This document shows positions 48,498 through 59,853 of a stretch of DNA of 64,000 nucleotides, one piece after another. Below the pieces are notes generated by a model. It did no database searches and was not told where the DNA came from. It saw only the letters and a list, made by a program, of their open reading frames with translations. The stretch is from Polytrichum commune. Lineage: Eukaryota > Streptophyta > Polytrichopsida > Polytrichales > Polytrichaceae. Position numbers and translations under genes: made by a program. How positions within the stretch are numbered: the stretch's first letter is position 1; every line of letters begins with the position of its first letter. The stretch spans positions 23,190,001 to 23,254,000 of the forward strand of contig OX485806.1 in assembly GCA_950295325.1 (NCBI GenBank), in the 5' to 3' direction.

Positions 48498-49000
48498 TTT
48501 CCTCACTCCTGTTCTTGTACTCCACTACAATAAACATTCTAACTTCTCCTGATTTCTTCCCCCCTGCACAAACCCCGCCGCTAACCCCACCATGGATCCC
48601 GCATATGGATGGGAAATTACACAATCATCGTCCCATCCACTGCACTTCCACTCGCATCACAACCTCGTCAAACTCCACAGCGCAGCTATCCAAACTTCCA
48701 CCAACCATGCTAGCTACAGCAGAGCTTCCATCCTCCTCACTCCTGTTGTAGTACTCCGCAATGCGCATTCTCCATGCCCCGAACCCAGCCACAAACCCCG
48801 CTTTCCGCACATGTCACCAAACTACACCATCGCCCTTGACATCTGATACTCATCCACTGCACTTCCGTTCACAACACAACCTCGTCAAAACTCAGGAGCA
48901 GGAACATCGTCAAAGTCCACAGCCACAGCTAATCTAAGAGTCACAAAACATGCTACATGGTAGCTTACAGCAGAGTTGGAACCCTAACATGCACCTTCCA
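48498..49000 (-). repeat. Duplicated promoter/leader with decoy start codon upstream of the ARM gene
   Basis: On the minus strand, the sequence around the real start (GGAGTACAAGAACAGGAGTG, then AGGAAAATGGAAG) recurs 234 bp upstream as GGAGTACTACAACAGGAGTG, then AGGAGGATGGAAG. The decoy ATG is at complement 48731-48729, with A at -3 and G at +4, and opens a five-codon ORF closed by TAG (MEALL). The rest of the unit is repeated too: CATCCACTGCACTTCC and CACAACCTCGTCAAA occur at about 48634-48680 and 48851-48890. A third fragment near 48955-48985 keeps the two Leu codons and stop but has lost the ATG. Whether transcription starts upstream or downstream of the decoy is unknown. Confidence 0.85.
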
Positions 49001-49009
49001 TGACACAAG

Positions 49010-49430
49010 GACATCATGATGTATCTCATCATACCTGTACCTTAACTGAACTTAAAGAAACCTAGCCACGTCCACACTCTCAATCCCCAACGCGCCCGGC
49101 CATTTCAATAGCACCGAACACAAGTTAACCCCAGCATGCCACCTTTAGAGAGAGAGAGAGAGAGAGAGAGAGAATGCGAAGTCGGTAAACAAAAATGCAA
49201 CAACCCCACAACAGCCATCCAAGCTTCTACAAAAAAATTGAGAGCTACAACTAATTCAGCCAAACCTCGCACATACATCTGCGATGATGCAACAACATCT
49301 ATCATGATGCTTCTTCTCATACCTGCACCTTAATTGAAACCACAGCACATAGCAACGTAGCAATATAGCAGCGCCAAAATATTACACAAGCTAACCCCAG
49401 CATCATTGCATGCCACTCTTGGATGTTGTA
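49010..49430 (-). repeat. Further tandem duplication in the ARM-gene upstream region
   Basis: About 49013-49142 and 49289-49420 are direct copies (period ~277 bp). They share ATGATG, CTCATACCTG(T/C)ACCTTAA, CACA(A)AGCTAACCCCAGCAT and GCATGCCAC. A (GA)n microsatellite (49147-49173) separates them. This continues the series of duplications above the ARM gene. Confidence 0.75.
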
Positions 49431-50289
49431 AGTTAGAAATAAAAAACAGACCAACACATGAGGGTTAACTTAGGAAGGTACGAAGATGTTAGCGGTGGAA
49501 TGCGAAATTGGTAAACAATTGCGCCAGTCTCCTCAACAGTTAAACCTACCCGGGCTCGAAGAATTTTTAGTCCTTTTTTTCTTTTCGTTTTGTATTTCCC
49601 TTTTCGGTTGGGGTTTTGTCCTTGTACCCTTCCTCCGGGGCCCAGCTGGTAGTCTCCGGAGTGGAGCAGTGTGGCAGTTGATCAACTTTAGGTACTCCCA
49701 GATCAGCTCGGAGGCTTGGCAAACTTGAAACGGGCAGCCATGATCAAAGACCAATGAATGAATCCTAAATTTGGTAGCTAGTGCCGTGATTGAAAGCATT
49801 CCACACATGCCTTCTTGTTGAAGGCGTCGATGATCTGAATTGAGTTCGTAGCGGTCCACCAACGGGCTTTCGTTGGACCCCACCGCGGTCCGTAATCTGA
49901 TCAGAATCCACTTGAGTTGAGTCCTCTAACTTACGGACACCCAGAAAATGCTTGGAATCAGATTGGTAATTTCTATTCGCAAGTTCAGATAGTTTGACGT
50001 AGATGACGATGATCGATTCAACAGAAAAGCGGGAGACCGACAAGTTCAATGGATCGCTGGAATTCTTCCTACAACTGCCAAGCTATCTAATATTCTAAGG
50101 AGGGCCAAGGTAGTGGTGGTGACGCCGTCGTTTTGCCGTTCTTCAAACGGTGGGCCGTTGACGGCGGCATGTTGAGCGGGACGGTAGGGGTCCATACTAA
50201 TGTAACTACATAATTGGTTTGGAGTTGTATCTCGTCCTATGTGGCGCTTTCTCATTGGTTCCGTGAAGGTTGATTATATGGTGACAAAT
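49431..50289. other. Intergenic, nothing recognised
   Basis: Slightly GC-richer than average. Short ORFs on both strands without recognisable motifs. Confidence 0.4.
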
Positions 50290-50645
50290 CATTACACTAA
50301 ATATTGTATTTAGTGTCACCAATTGCTCATTACTAATTGTAAACCGTCCATATATGGTCACTAACACTAAATGTAAACCTAACATTATTTGTCATTACTT
50401 GTAAAAAAAACATTGAGCTTTAAAGATTTAGGGTGTTGCAATCATTGTCACTTATTAAGTGTTTTTCCATCCAAACTTCTATTATCCGTGACAATATTTC
50501 AATACAAAAATGTTGGGATGTAGAATTCACCAAACTAAAAGTGGATGAACTAAAAGTAAGCTGGGATGACATTGTATGATACTAGATGACACTAGATGAC
50601 ATATAATACCATATGACACCAGATATGACATTGCACTTGATGGCG
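50290..50645 (+). mobile_element. Family C element, copy 3
   Basis: Starts ACACTAAATATTGTATTTAG, then GTCACCAATTGC, TACTAATTGTAAACCG, ACATTATTTGTCATTACTTG, GTTGCAATCATTGTCACTTA, TTTTCCATCCAAACTTC. The right part has repeated GACACTAGATGACA and ACCATATGACACCAG before the element fades near 50640. Confidence 0.7.
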
Positions 50646-52036
50646 TGTCAGGTAGGTAGGAAGGACATTTCAGACAAACGTGCACTCGAGTAAAGTTTCT
50701 TGGAAGGAGTTCAAGAAACTACACGCTTTTACGATTGAAGACAAATTTTGGGTCCCCTACTCCTCTCAAAGCTTGATTCATTAGCACGAGTAAGGAGTGT
50801 GCATGTTATGCGGTTTGTTATTCAATGTTCTCCAACTTCTACTAATTTGTTTTGCACAACCAAACAACTTGTGTTACATTAGCAATCTAAGATGAAGCGT
50901 CAAGAAAAATCTCATTGAAAATCAGACCTCCCCTAACTTCGTTATGGTTATTGTTAGTGTTGGCCGGCATGTTTGTTGATTCCTTAACTTAAGAATCATA
51001 GGTCCTCCCAATTTTGTGCATTGTTGAGTGTCAATTAGTTAATCGAATACGAAGACGCAGTCCAATCTCTTTTAACCATGTGTCTTTATGGTTTGATCCT
51101 CACCTAACCACACACTAATCAAATATAGGGTCCAATTAGGAAATGTGATTAACACCCAAACTGATACTCCAAACGTCAATTGCCATGAGTTTGGGTGTTA
51201 ATTGCCATGACCATTACACTTCAAGCACTCTCATTGGTGGAGAAGGCGGGGCCAGACCAAGTTCATTTCACACTACGCTTGAGGGACCAACAGAGTAAGT
51301 GAATGCAAGGAGGGATGTAAAGTCTACATGGATTCCTATGTGGCATCTAATGGATCATGTTGCATGGTCACTTGGACTATTTTCAAAAACCACCTCTTGG
51401 AGGTAGGCCTAACACAAAACCAGGAGACCATGGCACTCCAAACGCTCACAACCGTTGGTTGATTCTATTTTATCATGTGTGAGGACCCCACATGAATAGA
51501 AATTCATTGAAATAGCATTTGGTTGAGAGCCCGATCACATATGACTTCACACTACACTTGAGGATTCGTGACCACACTACATGATTTTGGAGGTGTGTTG
51601 GGGACGGCCTTTGAACACTTTTTTTTGGGCTCTCACAATTTCATGGTCACGGCTCTTGGCTCGTGTGTGAAGTGGCCCTAAGTTATCAACACTCGAAGGG
51701 TCTGGCCTAGTCACAATGTAGTATCTGCTGCAATGTGAGTGCAAGGAAAAGTGCCGCTATTTTGAAATGTATTTGCCTTTGCAAACATCAATTGCCATCA
51801 TTGCAAGGGGCGGGGCTAGATGCCTACCCCTTCGCATTGGGCCCCATAGATTGTACCTAAGGTGAAAATACAATGAACTCTATTCCAACACAAAGATTAC
51901 CTTCTCAAACTCATTTGACTCCAAAATTAGCATCATACACCTTGCATTAGTCGAATCACATCCAGTTGAGGTGAATTAATCACAAACCTATTGGGTGTTG
52001 GTTGGGTGTTGTTATTTACTAGACCTCCTTTACCTT
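50646..52036. other. Intergenic, mostly unassigned
   Basis: Holds one family A fragment and, at about 51660-51683, an isolated GTGTGAAGTGGCCC followed by TAA that looks like one end of the PIF-like MITE family without a matching left end. Confidence 0.4.
51045..51150 (+). repeat. Family A fragment (second half)
   Basis: GCAGTCCAATCTCTTTTAAC, CATGTGTCTTTATGG, ACACTAATCAAATATAGGG and CCAATTAGGAAATGTGA match the second half of family A. Confidence 0.6.
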
Positions 52037-52044
52037 GGTAAGAC

Positions 52045-52397
52045 CTCAGGGGGGGGGGGTAGTCAATGGTTGGAGTAGCAATACACGTGCGAACAAATGA
52101 TAGGGTATTTTAAAAACATGGGAGCAAAAAATTATAATTGGGCTTAAGAGTAATATAGGGTATCAAAAATGGCACTGGACATCTTTAAAGTACTATAGGG
52201 TATGGAATAATAGGTATTTTGGAATCATAAGTAATGCAAGCCATTTTTCTATAAACCCAAAGTAGAAATTTACATAATGATAGCATGTGAAAAAAAAGAA
52301 GAGAATTGAAAGTAATACCCCCCTATAAAATAGTGGTTGTTCGCACCTATATCCTTAACTTTTTAACACACTGCCGCCCCCCCCCCCCCACCCCGAG
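52045..52397. mobile_element. Homopolymer-capped MITE (G-run ... C-run), copy 1
   Basis: The element starts CTCA followed by 11 G, then TAGTCAATGG, and ends CACTGCCG, a run of 13 C, A, CCCCGAG. GGTAAGAC is duplicated on both flanks (52037-52044 and 52398-52405). Just inside the ends are inverted GTGCGAACAA and TTGTTCGCAC. No ORF. The interior is nearly identical to the copy at 59854-60194, so the family moved recently. The 8-bp duplication suggests hAT-type mobilisation. Confidence 0.85.
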
Positions 52398-52640
52398 GGT
52401 AAGACTGGTGCGGGTCCAACTCAAAGAGCAAGAAATCTAGTCTTGGTCAATTTCCCGAAGGTGACTTTTGGAGACAACAATGTGAACTGGAATCTAGTCA
52501 AAACTAGCCGGAAGCTAGATAGTCATATTAATTGTAAATTACAAAACCTTTCTAGTGTATCCAAGGTGCGTGGTATTGGTTGCCCTCATATAGACGAGCC
52601 TATCGTCCTCAACAGTGATATGCTTAATTGACAAAGAGTT

Positions 52641-52897
52641 TTGGGAGAGAGAGAGAGAGGGTTATTGTATACAAGCGTATCTCTCATCCATCCAACATAG
52701 AAACTTGACCCCCTGTAAGCTTGGTGCCGATTCATCTCAAATGACTTTGAACACACTAATATGGGGACTTTAAAGTTGATTCAAAATGTGTCAAAACAAA
52801 TTTAGAAAACTAAACCTCCAGGCTGCATTCTATTTCATGGTTTTTATGTTGGATAAATGAGAGGTGCACTCATCTCCAATAATTCCCTCTCTCCAAA
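52641..52897. mobile_element. Foldback element, family D, copy 1
   Basis: The left arm GGGAGAGAGAG, ATACAAGCGTATCTCTCATC and CATCCAACATA is inverted at the right end (TATGTTGGATAAATGAGAG, CCCTCTCTCC). It is diverged but clearly the same family as 62833-63086. Confidence 0.7.
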
Positions 52898-53965
52898 TTT
52901 TTGGAGTGATGGATCTTGGAGCCAATTTCATCCCAAAGGGTGTATATTATGCATAATAACATATACTCGATTCACTCCAACCGAATCTCACTATAGACTG
53001 ATTTGGGGTTTTTGAAGACATTCATAATCTTAACTAAACCATTGCCATAAAATTATACGAGTATGCGTTTTCACGTCTCGGGGGTTAACTCCCTTGTAGG
53101 AATACGGATCACACTAAACGGAAATTTTCAAGGGAGCTTTGAAGCAATGCGCATATTCACGGGATATTCCATATATTTGAAGATTATTTCTGGAATACAT
53201 CGACTGTATCGTCAAAACGAATTTCTAGTACCCTATGTTTATGTAAATAATTTTATGAATTTTACTCCTTTGGATTTTATTCCATCCTATATATTTCTTC
53301 TTCTCATGGTTTTATATACCTTACAAAAAGTGACCTCCCTGGGGATTACATAGACACCACAAATCTCCAGCCTCCACTCACACAAGCTGGGGCGAATCAA
53401 CCTGTGCATTGGTTCCTTGGAGGCAAGGGTTTAGGCATCCAACCCATACGAGTATGGGTTGGTTCTCCCAAATCCACTCACACATGGCTCAGGCTTCGAA
53501 AAAGCAAGAGACATGAAAGTTGGATGGATCTGTATTATGCTGCACTAGCGAGTTGGAAAATTGTCGACATCCACGGATCAGTCCTGTGCATTCCACTAGA
53601 CTAATTTGGGGTCTATGATGCTACTTCCAGCGTAGAATCAACTGAAAGAAAGCAACCTCCATGCTATAATATAGTTGACTGCATTTTCCACCTTTTGGTA
53701 CACTTGATTGAACGATTAGTGGGGGCCCATATGAAAGGCCCGCAAAATATCTAGACGGTCTCACCCAAACTACAAGACCGACATCCACTATCCTAGGAAA
53801 TGGTAGAACCGGTGGCATGCATTCATTCCAAAGCCAAGTGGTCCTTAGATCTTGGGACACTTTGAGCGTGTGGAAAGTGCAGGAATTTGGACTCGTTCTT
53901 GGCGTTTGCAGAGTCATTGTATTTGCATCACCAGATAGATGCCTGGAATTGTCATAAGGTAGTAG
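52898..53965. other. Intergenic, nothing recognised
   Basis: A 96-codon ORF (53063-53353) has no known motif. AAAAAGTGACCTCCC at 53327-53341 resembles the outer end of the hAT-like MITE E1, but no partner end was found. Confidence 0.35.
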
Positions 53966-54645
53966 GGCCTTAAAGTAACACCTTCCTTTTGGGTGACACC
54001 TAGTTTTCGTCCTTAAACTCCCAACACCTTAGCAATGCAACGGTGCCATCGAGGGAGTCAATGTTAAAAGCGAATAATGATCACGTGGGGGGAGGGGGTG
54101 AGTATGAAATAGCACCACTTTGGCCAATTGTAGCAGTAGCGTGAGAAGGATGCAAGAAAATAAATGAATAAGTAAGTAAACCAACATCAAGCAAACTAAT
54201 GGGATTTTGAGCCTGTTGGCCTTACCCTGCTCAAGAATTCTCTTGGTGTAGGGTGGGGTTTACTGCCTCCCTTGTGGTGGGTGGGCTCTTGGCTTCCTAC
54301 CTACCTAGCTAGTTTTTTTTTCCGTCAAGTAGAGAGAGGATTTCACAGCGGGAATCGAACTGCCAACCGCTTTGTTTTGAAATGGGTGTCCAGTACCACC
54401 CGGTTGTTTAGGGCCATCTCGGATCGATGTAATAACACTTTAAGAAGAGCACCAACTTTGGTCTGTCATAATGGTTGATCAAAGATTTATCTGCCTCCAT
54501 GAGTTGGTGTACGACTTGATCTGCAAAAGGGGGACAACACCTTCGGTTAATAGAAGGCTTTCACCCACAACAAGGCTTATTTTGTGGTGATTCTCACCGA
54601 GCAATCCAACATCAATGCCCCCCTCCCCTCCTAGTGGATATTAAA
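53966..54645 (+). repeat. Repeat family F, copy 2 (SINE inside)
   Basis: CCTTAAAGTAACACCTTCCT, TAGCACCACTTTGGCCAATT, then the SINE (54152-54430), then ACACTTTAAGAAGAGCACCA, GGTTAATAGAAGGCTTTCAC and GAGCAATCCAACATCAATGC. Confidence 0.75.
54152..54430 (-). mobile_element. SINE, copy 3, inserted in a family F repeat
   Basis: Same structure as 25803-26081 on the same strand: (TTTA)-like tail at left, GGTGGGTGGGCTCTTGGCTT in the body, B box with one change (complement 54361-54351), and CGAGATGGCCCTAAAC at the head. The surrounding family F repeat continues on both sides, and its paralogue at 1488-1880 shows the site without the SINE (near 1676-1690). The target duplication is degraded (GATGCAAGAA and GATGTAATAA). 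Confidence 0.82.
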
Positions 54646-55254
54646 AGGCTCAATTCACATAATGACTTTGCGAAACTCTTCATGTTGCATATGATTTACT
54701 ATTTTTTGAAAAACATTGTGCATACTCTTTATAGTTTTGCAAAGAAATGGATTTCTTCATCAAAAAAATCCAATCTATTTTGCCTACTTGAAATAGCAAA
54801 GCTCTATGGAAGTGTCATTTTTTAAAGACGCAACTACCTCAATTACAAGTTGAGAGGGCCAATATGTAGGATATGTGGGCCTTACGTGGTCACTCTTCTT
54901 ATCCGGGCAATCTATAAAAGAACGGTCTATGGCAAGGTTTATACAGCTGAGAACGGGCATCAAAAAGACATGTGTTATGATGAGAGACATGCTTAAGAAT
55001 AAACATCATTCTAGTCCACTTGCAATGACTAAGACATATATGAAAGATTTGATTAAATAAAGAAGGTTCACTGTGGCTTCTTGTATCTTTTTGCATTTCA
55101 GCTCTAATCATTCTAGAACCTGAAAAGGAAAGGACGACCTTTGTGATTTGCAATTGCTAACCGGATGACACAATTCCTAGTCCGATCCGAGTGGAGTTTG
55201 AAAAGAAAAGAAAAGAAGAGGTTAAAGTTAAAGTAAAGTTAAAACGCGTTTTCG

Positions 55255-55735
55255 GACAATGAATGGGAGAACTGACTGCTAGTTACAGATGCAACGGTTG
55301 AATTTGAGAAATGACCGGTTGAAGTTCAAGACCAATGAACGGGGAAAACCGACCGCTAGTCACATACGAACCAGTTGCGTTCGAAAAATCACCGGTTGAA
55401 GCTCAAGACTTCAAGAAACTTACCGACCATTTCAGAGGAATATATATAGAATATACCCCAAATTAATAAAGAAAAACCAAAAAGATGTCAACATATAACC
55501 GGTTGGACTTGGGAACACTGGGATCTCGACCGGTTATGCCCCAAAAACCTCTCCCCGACACTATTCAAGACTTCAGGAAAGTCACTGACCATTATAGAGG
55601 CATCTAGAATGGAACATCCAATACATACCTCGAATCTAACGAAAGGAAAAAACCAAACATGTAACCGACTGAACGTGGGAAACACTGGGGTTTTGACCAA
55701 TGATGCCAAAAAATCTGCCCGATGACTGGTTTTTG
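55255..55735 (+). repeat. Repeat family B, tandem or nested copies
   Basis: A partial head (55257-55325), a full copy (about 55326-55565: GAACGGGGAAAACCGACCGC, CATATAACCGGTTGGACTTG, TTATGCCCCAAAAACC) and a second tail (about 55566-55730: CATTATAGAGGCATCTAGAA, CATGTAACCGACTGAACGTG) follow one another. This is the only place where family B units are adjacent. Confidence 0.65.
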
Positions 55736-56430
55736 GGAGAATGACGGGGCAGGGTCAACCCTTAATCCCGGCATATAGCTAGACTTCTTGCATATATTTA
55801 GCAAACTTTGACCCCCCCCCCCCCCCTTCTTCTTAAACCTTATCGAGTCAGGTAGGTGTTTCACACCTGAAAAACAAAAACATGGTTCCAAAACCGTTCC
55901 TTAAAGTTCTGAACATTCCCTGGTATTGCTGCTGTGACACTCCACGTGAGGCCCAATGACCAGGGATTGGGAAAGGTGGGCGAATCGGGGTCAAGTCTTT
56001 GCACAGATTGCCATCAACCGGTTGACGATAAACAAGTCAAAGTGTGCACGTGATGGTTAAGGGCATGTCTCGGTGTGAGCGATCCAAGTGCTTTCTTAGG
56101 ATGTGCTTAAGGAGTTGGTGTCTACGTAAACTCTTCCATTCCATTGCGGAGGTGGGAATGGAGTGGAGTGGAGTACACTATAGCTTGCAAATGTTCATTT
56201 TTAGACGATTTGACTACAAAAATGAAGGCAGAGACCCCAAATTGGTCCAGCGGTGTCAAATTTGGAATGAATGGGCCCTCAATTGTGTAGGGGAGTTGAA
56301 ATTACTGGAGCCTTGTCGTCTACGATGGACGAGTTGACGTAGCCTCTGTGAACCTCGAGCTGATTTGTGGTGTCTACGTGGACTTGTATGTTGAGAAGGC
56401 GAAAACCACTGTTGGGCCGGTAGTATATAT

Positions 56431-56800
56431 AAGGTAGGGGTGGCAATTTCCGTCCAAATTTCATATGTGCCTAGTTGGGATGCTGAAACTATTTTTTTTT
56501 TAAATTTTGAGCGCTCCACAAAGCTGGTGCAAGAGCAACTATGAAAAAATCAAAATTTTCCAGCATGTTTATGATTTCCTACAAATTTTTAAAGGAAACC
56601 TTGTAGAGTGACCAACACTCGCACATAGGGTACGTGGTATATCCACAGGGTGGATTTCTAAAACCAACCGCTGGCAACGCTATGAACGGTAAAAGCACCT
56701 TGATAGGTGCTTTTGTAAACCCAGGTAAAAGCACCTAAATAGGTGCTTCCGACATAGGGGTCGACTTTAGGACCCGCACGGAAATTGCCACCCCTACCTT
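56431..56800. mobile_element. MITE with TAGGGGTGGCAATTTCCGT ends
   Basis: The inverted ends read AAGGTAGGGGTGGCAATTTC on both strands, about 24 bp in all. TAGGGGTGGCAA-type ends are known from plant hAT elements, but no 8-bp duplication is visible next to them. The interior (370 bp) holds two adjacent hairpins: AAAGCACCTTGATAGGTGCTTT (two 8-10 bp arms, about 56692-56714) and AAAGCACCTAAATAGGTGCTT (about 56727-56748). Confidence 0.75.
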
Positions 56801-57363
56801 AACATCGATAAGCAACACGAAGAATGATACCGATAGAAGAACCCACCGTGGGTATCCAAAATCGTCATACCAATCAAATTCTGATATTTGATGAGGTCAG
56901 TATGTCAAGGAGATAGCCTTTGTATGTCTGAGTTGTTAATTGGGTCGATGTCATTCGAAAACATATGCATATTACGTCGATTTTACCTAGGTTCAAGAGG
57001 TTCTTGGCGTGGTATATAAACCGAAATGGCATCAAAAACCACAAACATCGTCAAATCCCATGCCTAATTTCTTTCTTTCTTAAAGTATGAAACCCTCGTT
57101 ATAGATAGATGCACAAACGGTATCTAAAAAAAGATGATCTTAGGCCAACACCGGTAAAAACGTAGTGAAATGTTGTATAGCTTTTGATTCATGTGGTGCT
57201 CGTTTCAATAAATGATGCTCTAAGTCTAGCGGAGTTCGGTTAGTGACACCTATGCATGTGTTAGTGTCGATTCTAAACATTGACATATTCACAGGCCTAT
57301 ATCTAATTGCACGTTGTTCTACACTATCTACTAAATTGGTATTTTTGTACGTTACTCACTTGA

Positions 57364-57682
57364 CACTACACTAAAAAGGATATTTAGTGTTTGATACACT
57401 AAATACGAACACGTACACTAAATGTCCATGACCCTATGAAAGTAAGTAAGATTAAATGTAAACCCAAACACTAAATATCAACTATGGTAATATGTGGAAG
57501 GTACATGTTTGAATTTAGTGTTAGTAAGGATATGAAATCCATGCTTCACATGAAAGGAGGTGACAGTAGGGAAGGTAGCGGCACATTTATGTCTAACACT
57601 AATTGTCAAGGGATTGAAAATTAATGTTGAGCAAGGTAGGGTGGCATCAACATTGAATATAATCAAACACTAAATATCTTTT
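57364..57682 (+). mobile_element. Family C-related element
   Basis: Starts CACTACACTAAAAAGGATAT and TTAGTG, contains several more ACACTAAATGT/ACACTAAATAT words (57419, 57470), and ends AAACACTAAATATC. The interior differs from copies 1-4, so it may be a subfamily or a heavily rearranged copy. A foldback MITE follows directly. Confidence 0.55.
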
Positions 57683-57689
57683 TTTTAGT

Positions 57690-57926
57690 GGTTCTTTTGA
57701 CCAGCCTGATTTGCAGTCGCTAAACAACTACAAATTTATTTATTTATTGTTTTTCCATTGCAATTCTAAGAAAATTGGGGCGTGTAATATACCGTTGAAA
57801 AGGTATTTTCAAAACCTTTCCAAGGGTGTCTTACATGCCCCAAAATTTTAAAATTTCAGTTGCTTAACCAAAAAAAACAAATTTGCAGTTGTTTAGTGAC
57901 TACAAATCAGGCTGATCACAAAGACC
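57690..57926. mobile_element. Foldback MITE next to a family C element
   Basis: About 50-bp inverted arms: GACCAGCCTGATTTGCAGTC then GCTAAACAACT at left, and the inverse of GATCAGCCTGATTTGTAGTC then ACTAAACAACTGC at right. The loop is AT-rich with (TTTA)n. The 237-bp unit has no coding capacity and abuts the right end of the family C element (57364-57682). Confidence 0.8.
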
Positions 57927-58004
57927 AAAGCCGATTTTGGATGCGGTTCTTTTTGGCATAGTTTCCTACTAGTGAAATAGTGTCACTAACTCCACGGATT
58001 GACC

Positions 58005-58215
58005 ACGTGCTTAGTGTATGCTAATCATTCTAGACTCCAATAACCAACATGGTTAGGAAAGAGGGGGGGGGGGAGGACCTGTATGGTCACTTAATGAGCG
58101 CAAAAATCTTCACTATCATAATGAATAAAACGTTTATATGAGGTCCGAAAATTATGAGGCAAACGACTCATGGGAACAATATGGTTTCGCTAATAATCTC
58201 GCACTAATTGCGTGA
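58005..58215 (-). repeat. Family A, minus-strand partial copy
   Basis: In reverse complement: AATTAGTGCGAGATTATTAG, CATAATTTTCGGACCTCATA, TTCATTATGATAGTGAAGAT, GCGCTCATTAAGTGACCATA, CAGGTCC and TTGGAGTCTAGAATGATTAG. A run of 11 G interrupts it at about 58063-58073. Confidence 0.65.
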
Positions 58216-58620
58216 TTTGTATCGTAAGTTAAGTAAGTGCGGAGAGGAAAGTATCCATCTAAGGCGCTTCTTGCTTCGGTGACAATTCAACGCGGGAGAC
58301 ACAAATAGAATAGTGGACATTTAGTACATGCTACTATTTGTACTTAGGGGTCATCATGAGACTAAATGTTGTGAAAGGTTTAATTTAGTTGGAGAGTTCT
58401 AGTCGCTTTACATATTCACCGCAACTTGAGTCGTACAAAAGTAGCAGGCACAGTCTTCGACAAACTTATGACCAACTTTGGTTAAGACTTTGAAATTCCA
58501 ATTTAGGACTTCTTAACTTAGCATTGAAGAGCCTCGGCCACTGTAGGTCCATGAGGTTAGATTGGCATGTGAACTTTATGGTGGGACACCAATGTTCCAT
58601 AATACACCAGTTAAATCTTA

Positions 58621-59419
58621 GGGCCGGTTTACACTACGGTGGAGAAGGCCTCCGGTCAGTCAAGAATGCTTGGCCAAGACATGGTTATATGAGGCAAATG
58701 GTGGATGTGCCGGAGAAGAATTAAAGGCAATAAAATATTTCTTAAGGAGTCTTGACCGGTTGAAGTCTAAACACCTAGAGGAGAAGTCCACCGGAGAAGT
58801 CCACCGGTGAAGAGAAGTTCACCTAATGGTGAAGATTTTTTGTGATAAAAAACCATAATTCTCTACATTCACATTGTATCAAAAGATTTCAACAAGAATT
58901 GTGTTCATAAGAATTGTGTAATATAATGTTCAATTTTATTCAAAAGATAATGAAAATTGCCAAATTGCCAATTGTCAAGTTTTGCCCATGTAGGAAATAA
59001 ATGTCTCCTTGGGTGTTTAAGAATGAAGAGGGGAAAACCCATACACATTGGACAAAGCACTACTCTTTGGTATTATTTAAGACATGCTCTCCTCTTAATC
59101 ATCCTCATCAATTTCTCTTTTCTTATCTTTGATCTTCAATCATGGATAATAGAAGAAGAGAGATTTTGTGCTCTCTTATGATCTTTATGGTTTTGAAGTA
59201 TTTTATCGTTTCAACTATGGCGATACAAAAAACCATCATGTATCACCATAATGCTTTATAAGCCCTAAAAACACTTCCTGGAAATTGCCTTGAGGGCTCA
59301 AAATAATTCTCACTACCAATGAGGTCATCCTCATCTTGGCTACTACCAAACTGAAATTGTGAGTAACCAGCCATTGCGAAAAAAAATTGCACAAAAAAAA
59401 TCGCTAAGGAGCTACTACA

Positions 59420-59464
<45 letters not shown>

Positions 59465-59794
59465 CTTGCCAACACCTTAGGTTTTGAAAAAAACCAGATC
59501 TAAAATCTACGGTCCAGATCTGTTTTTGAAAATGATTTTTTTATTGAGTTGGGCTTCTCCGGCCTCAAGAGGCCGGACAATAAACTCGTCCTCCGGAGAA
59601 GCCCAACTCCAAAAAGTGCCGCCATGTAGGCGGCCATGTCATTTTATCATCCATGAGAAAAGTTCACCACCATTGTTTTCTTCACCTAGTGTAAACACCC
59701 ACCGGTCAAGAGTTGCATTTTCGACCAATCACAATTGAGAAACGCCCTTTTTTTCATGACCGGTGGACTTCTCCACCGTAGTGTAAACCGGCCC
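58621..59794. mobile_element. PIF/Harbinger (Tourist)-like non-autonomous element
   Basis: TIRs begin GGGCCGGTTTACACTACGGT and extend to GGAGAAG; the 3-bp flank is TTA on both sides (58618-58620 and 59795-59797). Both the TTA duplication and the GGGCC start are typical of PIF/Harbinger. The 1174-bp interior holds no transposase. It contains nested inverted segments (for example GAAGTCCACCGG near 58780) and a (GA)n tract at 59424-59462. Confidence 0.85.
59424..59462. repeat. (GA)n microsatellite inside the PIF-like element
   Basis: About 19 GA units, the longest GA tract of the window. Confidence 0.95.
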
Positions 59795-59853
59795 TTAAAG
59801 CCTGTGTCAATGTCAAAAATGGTCAGCTGAAGGCGATCAAAGTGGTGTTGAGA

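Noticed and set aside
48009-48533. 174-codon plus-strand ORF
   Set aside because: Antisense of ARM-gene exon 1, whose minus-strand frame gives clear ARM repeats and good splice sites.
51247-51683. Third PIF-like MITE ending at GTGTGAAGTGGCCC/TAA
   Set aside because: The candidate left end (GGGGCCAGACC) does not match the right end as an inverted repeat; kept only as an isolated end.
53063-53353. 96-codon ORF with hydrophobic end
   Set aside because: No recognisable family, no splice partners, AT-rich composition; the end overlaps a MITE-like terminus.
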